Source: CAZBQJ01 sp964494085 (lineage in GTDB: Bacteria > Patescibacteriota > Gracilibacteria > UBA1369). Taken from it: a stretch of DNA of 64,000 nt. The notes under the pieces are model-generated. The model searched no databases. It was not told the origin of the DNA and saw only the letters and a program-made list of their open reading frames with translations. Below, piece by piece: positions 42,078-51,450 of this stretch. The translations under genes and the position numbers were made by a program. Each line of letters begins with the position of its first letter. Position 1 is the stretch's first letter. The stretch covers positions 204,230 through 268,229 of the forward strand of contig CAZBQJ010000002.1 in the NCBI GenBank assembly GCA_964494085.1. Direction: 5' to 3'.

Positions 42078-45000
42078 TGATCAAACAGTCTAGAAAAATT
42101 CGTTTGCCAGCTGACCTCTACTCCCGCAATACACTTTTTGGGCTGCTCACGGAATTTATTTTGGCTCAAAGGTCCGCCCGGGAAAGTAATCAAAGTTTAG
42201 AAATTCTGGACGTCGGAGGCTATCAAGGAAAATTGGCCTGGTTTATGCCCCAACACACCAGAGTGACCGTTCTAGATCTGAAACAGGCCCCTCCGGAAGG
42301 AAAGACCAATTATGTCCAGGGAGATACTCGTCAGCTTCCTTTTCCGGATAACAGTTTCGATCTGGTCGTCAGTTCTGATATGCTCGAGCATCTGGCCGCC
42401 GAGGATCGTCTGAAAGTAGTTGCCGAAATGCTGCGGGTTACTCGGCGGCACCTGATTTTGGCTGCTCCATTTCAAAGTATTTACAATCAAAAGGCCGAAG
42501 AATTTATCAACACTCAGTTCAGAGAATACACCGGACAGGATCATCCTTTCCTGATCGAACATCTGGCCAATGGGCTTCCCGATCTGGAAACCATCGAACA
42601 GTTTCTGGCCTCCCAAGCCATTTCCTATACCAAAATCGGCGAAGGCAATATCTATAATTGGTATCTGCAACAACTGGCCACCGGTAGTAAGGTCGGCCAG
42701 CCGGAGCCTCCTCGGACCCGCCCTGACTCAGCTGATCCGGTCAAGGATAAACAACTTTCTTTCAATGAATATTTCAATGAAAATCTCTTTCAGTTGGGCA
42801 ATTTTCGCGCCCCGACCTATCGAACGGTAATTTTCTGTGATAAACAGGCCATCCTCGACCGTCAGGCTGTCCTGGAAATGGTTGAAGAACATAATAATTT
42901 TCATACTACTGCCCGCTTCGAAGCCTATAAAAAGGCTTTTGACCAAGTCAGAGTTTTGATCGATTGGAAAGATCGGGAAATCATCAGTCAGGAAAGTAAA
43001 AATCTGGAAATTCAGCAACAGTTGGCCGAGTTGGAAGAGCGTTTGAGCATCGAGCACCAGGCGGTGATCGAGCGGGAAAACCAGGTCAAAATACTGCATT
43101 CGCAGTTGGCTGAAATCCAGACTATTCTCCATGAACAGGAAGAAGCCTATCAACTATTGGTCGAAAAACTCGCCAAATTCTCCGAGCTGGAGCAGAAAAT
43201 CGAGCTGATGGACACGCAAATCCGCTCGCAGGATTTGCTTTTGACCAGACTCAAATCGGAATTGGAACAGAGTCAGAAAAATGAGCAGGAATTGACCAAT
43301 CTGATCGTCCTCAAAGAACAAACCATTCATCAGAAAAACCAGGAATTGGTCGAAAAAAATCAACAAATCAGCAGTTTGCAAACCTCTCTAGGCGAATATA
43401 AACATGAATTGGAAACCGTTTTGAGCTCCCGTTCTTGGAAGCTAGTCCGTTTTTATGGTCAGCTCAAAAATACTTTCTATGTCCGGCCAAAATATCTCTT
43501 CACTACAGCCTGGCAGGTGCTCAGAAAAATGGGGCCAAAAGAATTTATACGCAGAGTAAAAAGAAAAGTTTTCCGGGTTCGACAAGTCAGCGAAACCACC
43601 CCCACTGATTATCAAAAATTCCTGGCCACCACTGAATTAACCAAAGCTGATATTCGTACCATCAAGAGCAGTTTGGCCGAATTTGAATATCGGCCTTTGA
43701 TTTCACTTTTAGTCCCGGTTTACAATGTTGATGAGGTCTGGCTGCGCAAAATGATCAATTCAGTCTTGAATCAATACTATGAAAAATGGGAATTATGCTT
43801 GGCTGATGACGCCTCCACTGCCCCCCATATCAAAGCTGTTTTGAAAGAATATTCTGCATTGGATCCACGCATCAAAGTGCATTTCCGCCCGCAAAACGGC
43901 GGTATCGTCAAAGCCAGTAATACTGCTCTGAAAATGGCCAAAGGAGCTTATGTCGGTCTGCTCGACAATGATGATGAGCTGACTCCTGACGCTCTCTATG
44001 AAATAGTTAAAGCTCTCCAGAATTCCCGTTATGATCTGCTTTATTCTGATGAGGATAAATTGGAGCTGGACGGCACCAGAACCGAGCCGTTTTTCAAGCC
44101 GGATTTTGATCAGGACTTACTTTTCTCCAACAATTACATCTGCCATTTCTCTGTCTATCGTCGTAAAATTGTCGAAGAAGTCGGCGGTTTCCGAGATGGC
44201 ACCGATGGCGCTCAGGACTATGATCTGGTGCTGCGTTTCACCGATCGCAAACGTCAGATTTATCATCTGCCCAAAGTGCTTTATCATTGGCGGAAAATCC
44301 CCGGCTCCACCGCTGCTACAGTAGAAGCCAAGCCCTATGTTTTTGAAAATGCCAAAAAAGCCTTGCGCGACGCGATTCGCAGGCGCGGTATCAAAGGCGA
44401 AGTCGTCGATGGAATCTGGAAAGGGTCCTATCGGGTGATCCGAACAATCAAAGATCAGCCACTGGTTTCAATCATCATTCCTTTCCGTGATCTGGTCGGT
44501 GTTTTGAGAGTTTGCCTGGATAGTATTTTCGCCAAAACCACTTATCAGAATTATGAAATCCTCCTGGTCAACAATGCCTCTGAACTGCTGGAAACCCGCG
44601 AGTATATGCGCGAAATCGAAAATTGCCCCCGAGTCAGATTGTTACATTACAATGCCCCTTTCAATTTTTCTGCCATCAATAATTTCGCTTCTTTGCAGGC
44701 CAAAGGTCAATATCTGCTCTTACTCAACAATGATACCGAGGTGATCGAGCCTGATTGGATTCAAGCCATGCTGGAACAGGCGCAGCGTCCGGAAGTTGGT
44801 TGTGTCGGAGCTAAATTACTTTATCCCAACAATCTCATTCAGCATGCCGGTGTAGTGATCGGGGTGGGGGGAGCGGCCAACCATTGTTATGCCAAACTTC
44901 CCGCCGATCAAAATGGTTACTTTGGCCAGCTCAATGTCGTCCGTGAATACAGCGCAGTCACTGCCGCCTGCGTGATGATCCGCAAGTCGGTTTACGAAGA

Positions 45001-45286
45001 AATGGACGGCCTGGACGAAGAAAATTTGGCAGTTTCTTTCAATGATGTGGATTTCTGTCTGCGCCTACGGGAAAAAGGCTTACTGGTGATCTATACGCCC
45101 TATGCTTCACTTTACCATCATGAGTCATTATCTCGCGGTTACAATGTCAGCTTCAATGAAGAATATTATTTGCGTCGCCGTCATCAAGGTATTTTCCAAA
45201 CCGGCGACCCTTACTACAATCCCAATCTTTCCCGGGAAAGACTGGACTTTACTCTGAAAATATTAGATAAAGTAAAGGATAATTAA
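42074..45286 (+). CDS. Fusion: SAM methyltransferase, coiled coil, two family-2 glycosyltransferases
   Basis: A 1070-aa multi-enzyme. Residues about 40-190 are a class I methyltransferase (ILDVGGYQGKLAW, QLPFPDNSFDLVVSSDMLEHL). A long Glu/Gln-rich coiled coil covers about 300-450. GT2 domain A (about 535-770) has LLVPVYN, ADDAST, GLLDNDDEL and the ED-type motif in GAQDYDLVLRF. GT2 domain B (about 795-1060) has IIIPFRD, LLVNNAS, LLLNNDTEV and NDVDFCLRL. It overlaps wzt by 4 nt. By analogy with chain-terminating O-antigen enzymes such as WbdD and their coiled-coil rulers, the methyl cap, Wzt_C recognition and coiled-coil length control may be linked; that is inference. Confidence 0.9.
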   Translation: MMIKQSRKIRLPADLYSRNTLFGLLTEFILAQRSARESNQSLEILDVGGYQGKLAWFMPQHTRVTVLDLKQAPPEGKTNYVQGDTRQLPFPDNSFDLVVSSDMLEHLAAEDRLKVVAEMLRVTRRHLILAAPFQSIYNQKAEEFINTQFREYTGQDHPFLIEHLANGLPDLETIEQFLASQAISYTKIGEGNIYNWYLQQLATGSKVGQPEPPRTRPDSADPVKDKQLSFNEYFNENLFQLGNFRAPTYRTVIFCDKQAILDRQAVLEMVEEHNNFHTTARFEAYKKAFDQVRVLIDWKDREIISQESKNLEIQQQLAELEERLSIEHQAVIERENQVKILHSQLAEIQTILHEQEEAYQLLVEKLAKFSELEQKIELMDTQIRSQDLLLTRLKSELEQSQKNEQELTNLIVLKEQTIHQKNQELVEKNQQISSLQTSLGEYKHELETVLSSRSWKLVRFYGQLKNTFYVRPKYLFTTAWQVLRKMGPKEFIRRVKRKVFRVRQVSETTPTDYQKFLATTELTKADIRTIKSSLAEFEYRPLISLLVPVYNVDEVWLRKMINSVLNQYYEKWELCLADDASTAPHIKAVLKEYSALDPRIKVHFRPQNGGIVKASNTALKMAKGAYVGLLDNDDELTPDALYEIVKALQNSRYDLLYSDEDKLELDGTRTEPFFKPDFDQDLLFSNNYICHFSVYRRKIVEEVGGFRDGTDGAQDYDLVLRFTDRKRQIYHLPKVLYHWRKIPGSTAATVEAKPYVFENAKKALRDAIRRRGIKGEVVDGIWKGSYRVIRTIKDQPLVSIIIPFRDLVGVLRVCLDSIFAKTTYQNYEILLVNNASELLETREYMREIENCPRVRLLHYNAPFNFSAINNFASLQAKGQYLLLLNNDTEVIEPDWIQAMLEQAQRPEVGCVGAKLLYPNNLIQHAGVVIGVGGAANHCYAKLPADQNGYFGQLNVVREYSAVTAACVMIRKSVYEEMDGLDEENLAVSFNDVDFCLRLREKGLLVIYTPYASLYHHESLSRGYNVSFNEEYYLRRRHQGIFQTGDPYYNPNLSRERLDFTLKILDKVKDN

Positions 45287-45328
45287 GCCCCCGGCACTGT
45301 TTTATCAGTTGATTTGAGCCTTTGCCTT

Positions 45329-46372
45329 ATGTCAAAACGTCCTCATCAAGAATGGCCTTTAGTCAGTATCGTTATACCCTGCTACAATGCCATGAAATTT
45401 TTGCCGATTTGTTTATCGAGCATTTTGGCTTTGGACTATCCCAACCTGGAGTTACTGATCATCGACGACTTTTCCACGGATGATTCCGTAAAATATATCC
45501 GGGAAAATTTCAAACAATTCCGTTTGATTACCAGCAAAGTCAATCATGGCTTCGCCTACACCGTAGAAAAGGGCTTCTGGGAGACCAAAGGCAAGTATTT
45601 TTTCATGGTTAATCAGGATACGGTCCATCAGCCGGATTATCTGAAAGTGGCCGTCGAGATTATGGAATTCTATCCAAAAATCGGTGCTTTTGGCGGGAAA
45701 GTTTATAAATATGATTTCGATCGGGGGCGTCCTACCAACATTATCGACACCGTCGGAGAGATTATCTACAAAAATCGTCGAGTAGTGGACGAAGGCCAAG
45801 GCCAAGAGGACAAAGGGCAGTTCGATCAGCCCGGAGAAGTTTTCGGCATTTCCGGACAAAATCCGCTTTATCGCCGTGAGGCTTTGGAAAGTGTGGCAAT
45901 TCCGGTCCCGGGTCGTTCGCATCCGGAAGTTATCGATCAGGATCTCTTTATGTACAAAGAGGATGTTGATTTGGCCTGGCGGCTGCGACTTTTCGGCTGG
46001 AAAGCCTGGTACGATCCTCGAGCAGTGGCTTGGCATGGGCGTGGAACCAGCGCCGTTAAACGGGAAAAAAACTCCGAGATCATCGAGAATCGCCATTTAC
46101 TCTCAAAATTTCAAAAGTACCATTCGATCAAAAACCGCTACCTGGTCATGGCCAAAAATGAATTTGCCAGTATTTATTTTGCCCATATTTTGCAGATCTG
46201 GTGGAATGAATTATTATATTTCGGTTACAACCTGATTTTTGATACCAGAAACCTCACGGCCTATCTGGCCGCACTGCGTATGCTACCCAAAATCTGGAAA
46301 AAACGTCAGTGGATTACAGCCAATCGTCGGATCACAGCCAGAGAAATCAAACCCTGGTTCAAATCTAAATAA
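45329..46372 (+). CDS. Family-2 glycosyltransferase
   Basis: 347 aa from ATG 45329 (an upstream TTG is less likely). GT-A fold with VSIVIPCYNAMKFLPICLSSIL, LLIIDDFSTDDS, the DXD-like FMVNQDTVH, and the acceptor-side EDVDLAWRLRLFGWKAWYDP block of rhamnosyltransferase-like GT2 enzymes. The C-terminal part has hydrophobic stretches (about 270-310) suggesting membrane association. Fifth-position gene of the glycan operon, 42 nt after the fusion gene. The sugar is not predictable by eye. Confidence 0.92.
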   Translation: MSKRPHQEWPLVSIVIPCYNAMKFLPICLSSILALDYPNLELLIIDDFSTDDSVKYIRENFKQFRLITSKVNHGFAYTVEKGFWETKGKYFFMVNQDTVHQPDYLKVAVEIMEFYPKIGAFGGKVYKYDFDRGRPTNIIDTVGEIIYKNRRVVDEGQGQEDKGQFDQPGEVFGISGQNPLYRREALESVAIPVPGRSHPEVIDQDLFMYKEDVDLAWRLRLFGWKAWYDPRAVAWHGRGTSAVKREKNSEIIENRHLLSKFQKYHSIKNRYLVMAKNEFASIYFAHILQIWWNELLYFGYNLIFDTRNLTAYLAALRMLPKIWKKRQWITANRRITAREIKPWFKSK

Positions 46373-46375
46373 CCT

Positions 46376-48379
46376 ATGGCCAAAACAAAAACTCACTTTC
46401 GTCAGGATTTACTGAACAGCATTATCAAGTTTCATCTCTACGCTTTGGTAGTTTTGATTCCCTTGATCTTTTGGTTTGATACAGAGACAATTTTCACCCT
46501 GCCCAAACTATTGGCCTTACGAGTTTTCTCTATTTCCGCCGGATTTTTTATCTTATTGAAATTCTTTCTGGTCAGGAAAATCAGTTTTAAACTCCCTCAA
46601 CGCAGTATTTTCTTGGGCTTTTGGGCGCTCAGTCTAATTCTCAGTACAGTTTTTTCCATCAATCAGGTTACCAGTATATTTGGCCAATACGGGCGCTTCC
46701 TGGGGTTAATAACTCTATTGAATCTGATTTTAATTCCTGTTTATATTGCCAATTTTTTCCGTCGAGAAGATTATCATAAAATCATCGACTTATCGATTTT
46801 TACCGCGGTTTTGGCTGCACTTTACGGGCTTCTCCAATACTTCAATTTCTTTGGTATCTGGCCATTGGACTTCAGTTGGACCGATGCTCCCCAAAACCGC
46901 GTTTTCGGCACTATGGGTCACGCCAATCATCTGGGAGCCTACCTGTCCGCTCATTTTCTCCTCCTGCTTTATCGCTTCAACCCGGCTGATCTGAAAAACC
47001 GCCACTGGGCAAATTGGCTTCGCCTGATCGGGTTTTTGATCAGTTTGATGCTCTTGGTCACGGTGATTTTATTGACCGCCAGCAGGGGAGCTGTCTTGGC
47101 TTTGGTAATGTCGTCGCTGGTCATTTTTACTCTAAAGTTTTGGAAAAATCGTCACAAAATCAGCAAAACTCTTGGGCGTACTTTGGCGACTCTCTTTTGT
47201 CTGATCGTCCTGGTTCTGTCCGGCTTATTTCTGTTTTCCAACGATTTACAGGATCTGTCCTTGATCCGTCGCACTGAAGGAACCATTCAAACCATAAACA
47301 AAGGAATTATTCCCGACCGTTTGAGCTTCTTATTTAGTGCCTGGCAAATGTTTATCGACCACCCGCTCAGTGGAACCGGTCTTTCCACTTTCCGTGACGC
47401 ATATTCTGCCTATCGTCGCACCGATTACCTGATCGACGGACCTGGAAACGCCCAATACATCACAGTTCCCGAGTCCGCTCACAATCAGTATGCCGACATC
47501 CTCAGTACCCAGGGCTTGATCGGTCTAATCGCTTATCTGGCCTTAATTCTAGCTGTTTTGAATCTTTCCTATCGTCAATTCAAGGCTGCTACTCCAGCCC
47601 AGGAAAACTTCCATCTAGCCTTACTGGGAGCCCTCCTGGTTTTTCTCTTCCAAACACTTTTCAATTTCGGGGAAATCATTAATTTATTCCTCTTTTACCT
47701 GTTGATTGGCTTAATTATGGGTGCAGATGCCCAATCTCCAAGGCTCCCGTTAAAAATCTCTAATATTCCGGTCTATTTAATTTCCATGGCCGGCATAGTC
47801 GGACTAGTTTTGGCGGCTCAATATGGCCTAGTTCCGGTGGTCCGGGCGGATTATTTTTACAAGCAGGCTGAACTGGCCGCCGCCAATCAAAAATTGGATT
47901 TAGCCAATCATTATTTCCAGATGATTGTCGCCGCCAAACCTCAGGAATATTCTCTATCTCAGGCCTATGGCGATTTCTCGATGCAAGCCGCTGCCTCCGC
48001 CCCAAATCTTTCGGAACGCCAAAGTTACCTCAGACAGGCGGTCCAAAATTATCAAAAAGCCGTCCTACTGAACAATCATTATCCCAGTACTTACCATAAT
48101 CTGGCCCTTGCCTATATCGAGCTTTATCGACTCACCAAAATTCCAAATTACCTGGATCTGGCCAAGCAAAGCTACCTGAAATCTCTCGAGAAATCGCCCA
48201 ATAATCCCCGCTATCTGTATGAGTACGCCCGTAAGCTGCATTCCGATTGGAATGATCCGGAAGGTTCTATTAAACTCCTCTTGCAAGCCCACAACTTGGC
48301 CCCGGACTATCAGGAGCCGCTGGATTATCTGAATTTCCTTTATAAAAATTACCCACAATTAGCCAGCCCTTTGAAGTAG
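46376..48379 (+). CDS. O-antigen ligase/polymerase-like membrane protein with C-terminal TPR region
   Basis: 667 aa. About twelve transmembrane helices fill residues 20-480. The large periplasmic loop contains the Wzy_C/WaaL signature around LSFLFSAWQMFIDHPLSG with SAHNQYADILSTQGLIGL (key His). The soluble C-terminus (about 495-665) has TPR-like repeats (ANHYFQMIVAAKPQEYSL, YQKAVLLNNHYPSTYHNLALAY). Such O-antigen ligase family proteins join glycans to lipid or to S-layer/pilin proteins. It starts 3 nt after the GT2 stop, last gene of the operon. With an ABC exporter present a ligase or protein glycosylation role is more likely than Wzy polymerisation. Confidence 0.9.
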   Translation: MAKTKTHFRQDLLNSIIKFHLYALVVLIPLIFWFDTETIFTLPKLLALRVFSISAGFFILLKFFLVRKISFKLPQRSIFLGFWALSLILSTVFSINQVTSIFGQYGRFLGLITLLNLILIPVYIANFFRREDYHKIIDLSIFTAVLAALYGLLQYFNFFGIWPLDFSWTDAPQNRVFGTMGHANHLGAYLSAHFLLLLYRFNPADLKNRHWANWLRLIGFLISLMLLVTVILLTASRGAVLALVMSSLVIFTLKFWKNRHKISKTLGRTLATLFCLIVLVLSGLFLFSNDLQDLSLIRRTEGTIQTINKGIIPDRLSFLFSAWQMFIDHPLSGTGLSTFRDAYSAYRRTDYLIDGPGNAQYITVPESAHNQYADILSTQGLIGLIAYLALILAVLNLSYRQFKAATPAQENFHLALLGALLVFLFQTLFNFGEIINLFLFYLLIGLIMGADAQSPRLPLKISNIPVYLISMAGIVGLVLAAQYGLVPVVRADYFYKQAELAAANQKLDLANHYFQMIVAAKPQEYSLSQAYGDFSMQAAASAPNLSERQSYLRQAVQNYQKAVLLNNHYPSTYHNLALAYIELYRLTKIPNYLDLAKQSYLKSLEKSPNNPRYLYEYARKLHSDWNDPEGSIKLLLQAHNLAPDYQEPLDYLNFLYKNYPQLASPLK

Positions 48380-48454
48380 TTTGAAATAGGCCAAAACCTG
48401 GCAAATGATCATCAAATCTGCCAAACCAAAGCCTTATCGAGTAGCAGTTTTAAA

Positions 48455-49309
48455 TCACTTTAAAATATCTTTGACGATATAGGGGATTTCGCCGGCCAAA
48501 TCACTGGCTTTATAAGCGTAGCCTTTTTCTTTGAATAATTTATCGCCAGCCGAACCTAGTACATAGGCCCCTCCGGCACAAGCATCAAAGGGAGTTAGGC
48601 CCTGGGCGATCAGCCCTGCCACCAACCCCGCCAGGACATCTCCACTTCCGCCGGTTGTCATACCGGCATTACCGGTCTGATTTTCCTCAATCCGGCCATC
48701 ATCACCGGCAATAATGTCGATCGGGCCTTTGAGTAAAATATTGATTTTCAAATCATTGGCAAGTGTCCGAATCACTCTCACTTTGTGATCAGCAGGATCA
48801 GTGATTTTGAATGGTTTACCGGTCAATCTCTCAAATTCAGCATGATGAGGAGTGATCGTTAAAGACTGTTTTAAAGGCATTTTATCCAGCATTTCCAAAA
48901 CCTGAATGGCATCTGCGTCAAGCACTGTCGGTACTTGCAAATGTTCAACGATAAATTTAATTACTCTCATTGTCTCCGGTCTTTCTCCCAATCCGGGACC
49001 GATCACTACCACATCCGCCTTCAGTGACAAGGCCATAATCATTTCTTGAGCTCGTGAATTGAGGTATTCACCGGGGTATTTACGAATTATCAAATCCGGA
49101 GAAAAATTTCTACTCACTTCAAAGTTACTTTCCGGAACAATCATAGTCACCAGATCAGCTCCGGAATTCAAAGCTCCCCAAGCCGCAAAAATCGCTGCAC
49201 CATGATAATCAATACTGCCCGCAATCACTAAAACTTTACCATTTTGACCTTTGTGACTCTGGGCTACTCTTTTCGTTACCCGTTTTTTAAAGTCTATAAA
49301 TTTGACCAT
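48455..49309 (-). CDS. nnrD: ADP/ATP-dependent NAD(P)H-hydrate dehydratase
   Basis: Repairs hydrated NAD(P)H produced by damage or by side reactions. 284 aa ribokinase-like fold of the YjeF C-terminal/CARKD family. The motifs are GKVLVIAGSIDYHGAA near the N-terminus, IGPGLGE, VLDADAIQVL, TPHHAEFERLTG and NAGMTTGGSGDVLAGLVAGLIAQG, with the catalytic Asp in GSGD. The NnrE epimerase domain often fused in bacteria is absent. It starts 1 nt after the eno stop and is co-transcribed with it. Confidence 0.93.
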   Translation of the reverse strand: MVKFIDFKKRVTKRVAQSHKGQNGKVLVIAGSIDYHGAAIFAAWGALNSGADLVTMIVPESNFEVSRNFSPDLIIRKYPGEYLNSRAQEMIMALSLKADVVVIGPGLGERPETMRVIKFIVEHLQVPTVLDADAIQVLEMLDKMPLKQSLTITPHHAEFERLTGKPFKITDPADHKVRVIRTLANDLKINILLKGPIDIIAGDDGRIEENQTGNAGMTTGGSGDVLAGLVAGLIAQGLTPFDACAGGAYVLGSAGDKLFKEKGYAYKASDLAGEIPYIVKDILK

Positions 49310-49310
49310 C

Positions 49311-50600
49311 TTATTTTAAATTATAAAAGGCTCCAAATCCGGCATAAATAGCCTTTTTACCCAGTTCTTCCTCAATCCTGAGCAATTGATTATATTTGCA
49401 AATTCTTTCGGTGCGTGAAAGCGAACCGGTTTTGATTTGCCCGGTACATAAACCTACGCAGAGATCAGCGATAAAGCTGTCTTCAGTTTCTCCGCTACGA
49501 TGTGAAATTACCGCAGTCCAATTGTTTAATTCAGCCAGATCGACTGCTTCAATTGTCTCGGTGACAGTCCCAATCTGATTTAATTTTATCAGGATAGAGT
49601 TAGCCAAATTTTCCTCCAAGCCAATCTGTAGTCGGCTAACATTGGTAACAAATATATCGTCTCCAACAATTTGAATTTTTCCTTTGGTTTTTTCCTGGAG
49701 CAATTTCCAGTTGGCGAAATCATCCTCTGCCAACCCATCCTCAATCGATATGAAGGGGTACTTTTTGGCCAGACTGACCAGATAATCAACCATTTCTGAA
49801 CCCTTCAACTCAACCAATTTACCTTTTACCTTCACTTTATAAGTCTTTTTCTTTTTATCATAAAACTCTGAGGCCGCCACATCCGCCCCCAACATAAAGT
49901 CGCGGCCGGTTTTATAGCCGGCTTTTTCAATCGCTTTCATAATCAAATCCAGGGCTTCTTCATGGCCTTTTAATTGAGGAGCGTAGCCACCTTCATCACC
50001 AACTGTCGTTTGGAATCCCTTCTCTTTCAACATTCCTCCCAAAGTATGGAATACTTCCGCACCCATCCGTAGGGCTTCCCGAAAAGTTTCCGCCCCTACC
50101 GGTAGAATCAGAAATTCTTGGAAGTTTAAGCCTGAATCAGCGTGTACGCCGCCGTTCAGGATATTCATTTGTGGAACAGGCAAGAGATTGGCCTCAGGGT
50201 TGAGGTATTTATAGAGGTTTTCTCCTCTCTCCACGGCGGCGGCTCGCGCCACTGCCATTGAAACCCCCAACATGGCATTGGCGCCGTATTTGGATTTATT
50301 GGCTGTCCCGTCTTTGCTAACCAGCATCTGGTCGATCTGCTCCTGGTCAAAAACTGATTGCCCCATCACCAATTTACCTAGAACTTTATTGACATTATTA
50401 ACGGCTTTCAAAACACCTTTTCCGGCATATCTTTTCCGGTCACCGTCGCGCAGCTCCAAAGCCTCATGTATACCGGTAGAAGCCCCACTGGGAACCATCG
50501 CTTTTCCATAAGCTTTATCGGTCCATAATTCTACCTCGACGGTTGGATTGCCACGGGAATCCAAAACTTCTCTGGCCCAAACTTTTTTAATTTTGCTCAT
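49311..50600 (-). CDS. eno: Enolase
   Basis: Interconverts 2-phosphoglycerate and phosphoenolpyruvate in glycolysis; cytoplasmic, Mg2+-dependent. 429 aa, full length. Conserved elements are AREVLDSRGNPTVEVEL, PSGASTGIHEALELRDGD, VGDEGGYAPQL with catalytic Glu, metal ligands in VGDDIFVTN and SIEDGLAEDD, catalytic Lys in ILIKLNQIGTVTE and ISHRSGETEDSFIADL. It is the only central-metabolism enzyme in the window. Operon with nnrD. Confidence 0.98.
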   Translation of the reverse strand: MSKIKKVWAREVLDSRGNPTVEVELWTDKAYGKAMVPSGASTGIHEALELRDGDRKRYAGKGVLKAVNNVNKVLGKLVMGQSVFDQEQIDQMLVSKDGTANKSKYGANAMLGVSMAVARAAAVERGENLYKYLNPEANLLPVPQMNILNGGVHADSGLNFQEFLILPVGAETFREALRMGAEVFHTLGGMLKEKGFQTTVGDEGGYAPQLKGHEEALDLIMKAIEKAGYKTGRDFMLGADVAASEFYDKKKKTYKVKVKGKLVELKGSEMVDYLVSLAKKYPFISIEDGLAEDDFANWKLLQEKTKGKIQIVGDDIFVTNVSRLQIGLEENLANSILIKLNQIGTVTETIEAVDLAELNNWTAVISHRSGETEDSFIADLCVGLCTGQIKTGSLSRTERICKYNQLLRIEEELGKKAIYAGFGAFYNLK

Positions 50601-50685
50601 GGTGTTTTAAAAGATTTCTCTTTAATTCTACAAAAAAAAACGGTAAATCGAAAGCCAATCTTCCGTTGTGCGGAAGCTCACCTTT

Positions 50686-50694
50686 TGCTAAAAT
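50686..50694 (+). promoter_or_regulatory. Extended -10 promoter of the MBL-like gene
   Basis: TGCTAAAAT, 42 nt before the MBL-like start and divergent from eno. Confidence 0.45.
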
Positions 50695-50736
50695 TGCCCT
50701 ACTCTTCAGATGAATTAGTTTAACTGTCAAATAACT

Positions 50737-51327
50737 ATGGAAATTTCCAAACTCAAACAAGGCGGCCTACTTTTCAAAGCAAAAAATGCCGATTTCGTCA
50801 TCGACCCGGCCATTAATGACGGTCAACCGACTGCCGAAGCCCCTTCTGCAGATTTTGCCCTTTCTTCTACACCTGCTTTGGAAGCCCAAAATTATCATGA
50901 TCAAGCCCGCCTGTTTAGTTGGCCGGGCGAATATGAGGTGAAAGGAGTCGCCGTTCATGCCTATCCCACGGCGGCCAACGACAAAAATACCCAAAACCCT
51001 TTATTATTCATTATTTACACTGACGACAGTAAAATCTGCTATATCCCTGAAATTAAGGAGGAATTACATTCCGATTTGATCGAAGAAATCGGCGGCATCG
51101 ATCTATTGGTTTTTCCCGCTGCCGGCAGTGACAAGGTTTGGCACGCCACCCTGGAAGAAATTGAGCCAAAAGCGATTTTACCTATCATCGACGAAAAAAG
51201 CACAGTTTCAATCGATGCCTTTTTAGCAAAAATCGGTCTGGTCAAACCGGAGCCCCTAGACAAAATTACTCTGAAGAATGTCAGTGACCTTCGTAGTGAT
51301 CAAATCGTCGTTTTTCTACTTGCTTAA
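50737..51327 (+). CDS. Metallo-beta-lactamase-fold protein lacking the HxHxDH metal motif
   Basis: 196 aa with the strand pattern of UlaG-like MBL-fold hydrolases: LKQGGLLFKAKNADFVIDPA, RLFSWPGEYEVKGVAVHA, NPLLFIIYTDDSKICYIPEI and IDLLVFPAAGSDKV. The catalytic HxHxDH motif is missing; the corresponding region reads ALSSTPALEAQ, and the other His ligands are also lost. It is therefore probably not a metal-dependent hydrolase and may have a binding role. It is followed by tRNA-Arg 33 nt downstream. Confidence 0.75.
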   Translation: MEISKLKQGGLLFKAKNADFVIDPAINDGQPTAEAPSADFALSSTPALEAQNYHDQARLFSWPGEYEVKGVAVHAYPTAANDKNTQNPLLFIIYTDDSKICYIPEIKEELHSDLIEEIGGIDLLVFPAAGSDKVWHATLEEIEPKAILPIIDEKSTVSIDAFLAKIGLVKPEPLDKITLKNVSDLRSDQIVVFLLA

Positions 51328-51360
51328 ACTCTCTGACTACCATAACTTGACAGTAACTGC

Positions 51361-51435
51361 GCTCTCGTAGTTCAATGGATAGAACGAGGCACTCCTAAGG
51401 CTTAAATACAGGTTCGATTCCTGTCGAGAGCACCA
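51361..51435 (+). tRNA. tRNA-Arg(CCT)
   Basis: 75 nt including CCA. Acceptor GCTCTCG/CGAGAGC, D-arm GTTC..GAAC, anticodon loop CTCCTAA (CCT), T-arm ACAGG-TTCGATT-CCTGT. The anticodon stem AGGCA/GGCTT is weak, with an A-G mismatch next to the loop and a G-U pair. It lies 15 nt upstream of the next coding gene and is probably co-transcribed. Confidence 0.9.
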
Positions 51436-51450
51436 TATAACTCAAAAAGT

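Noticed and set aside
45452..46096. Minus-strand ORF of 214 aa within the GT2 gene
   Set aside because: Antisense to conserved GT2 motifs with no initiation signals.
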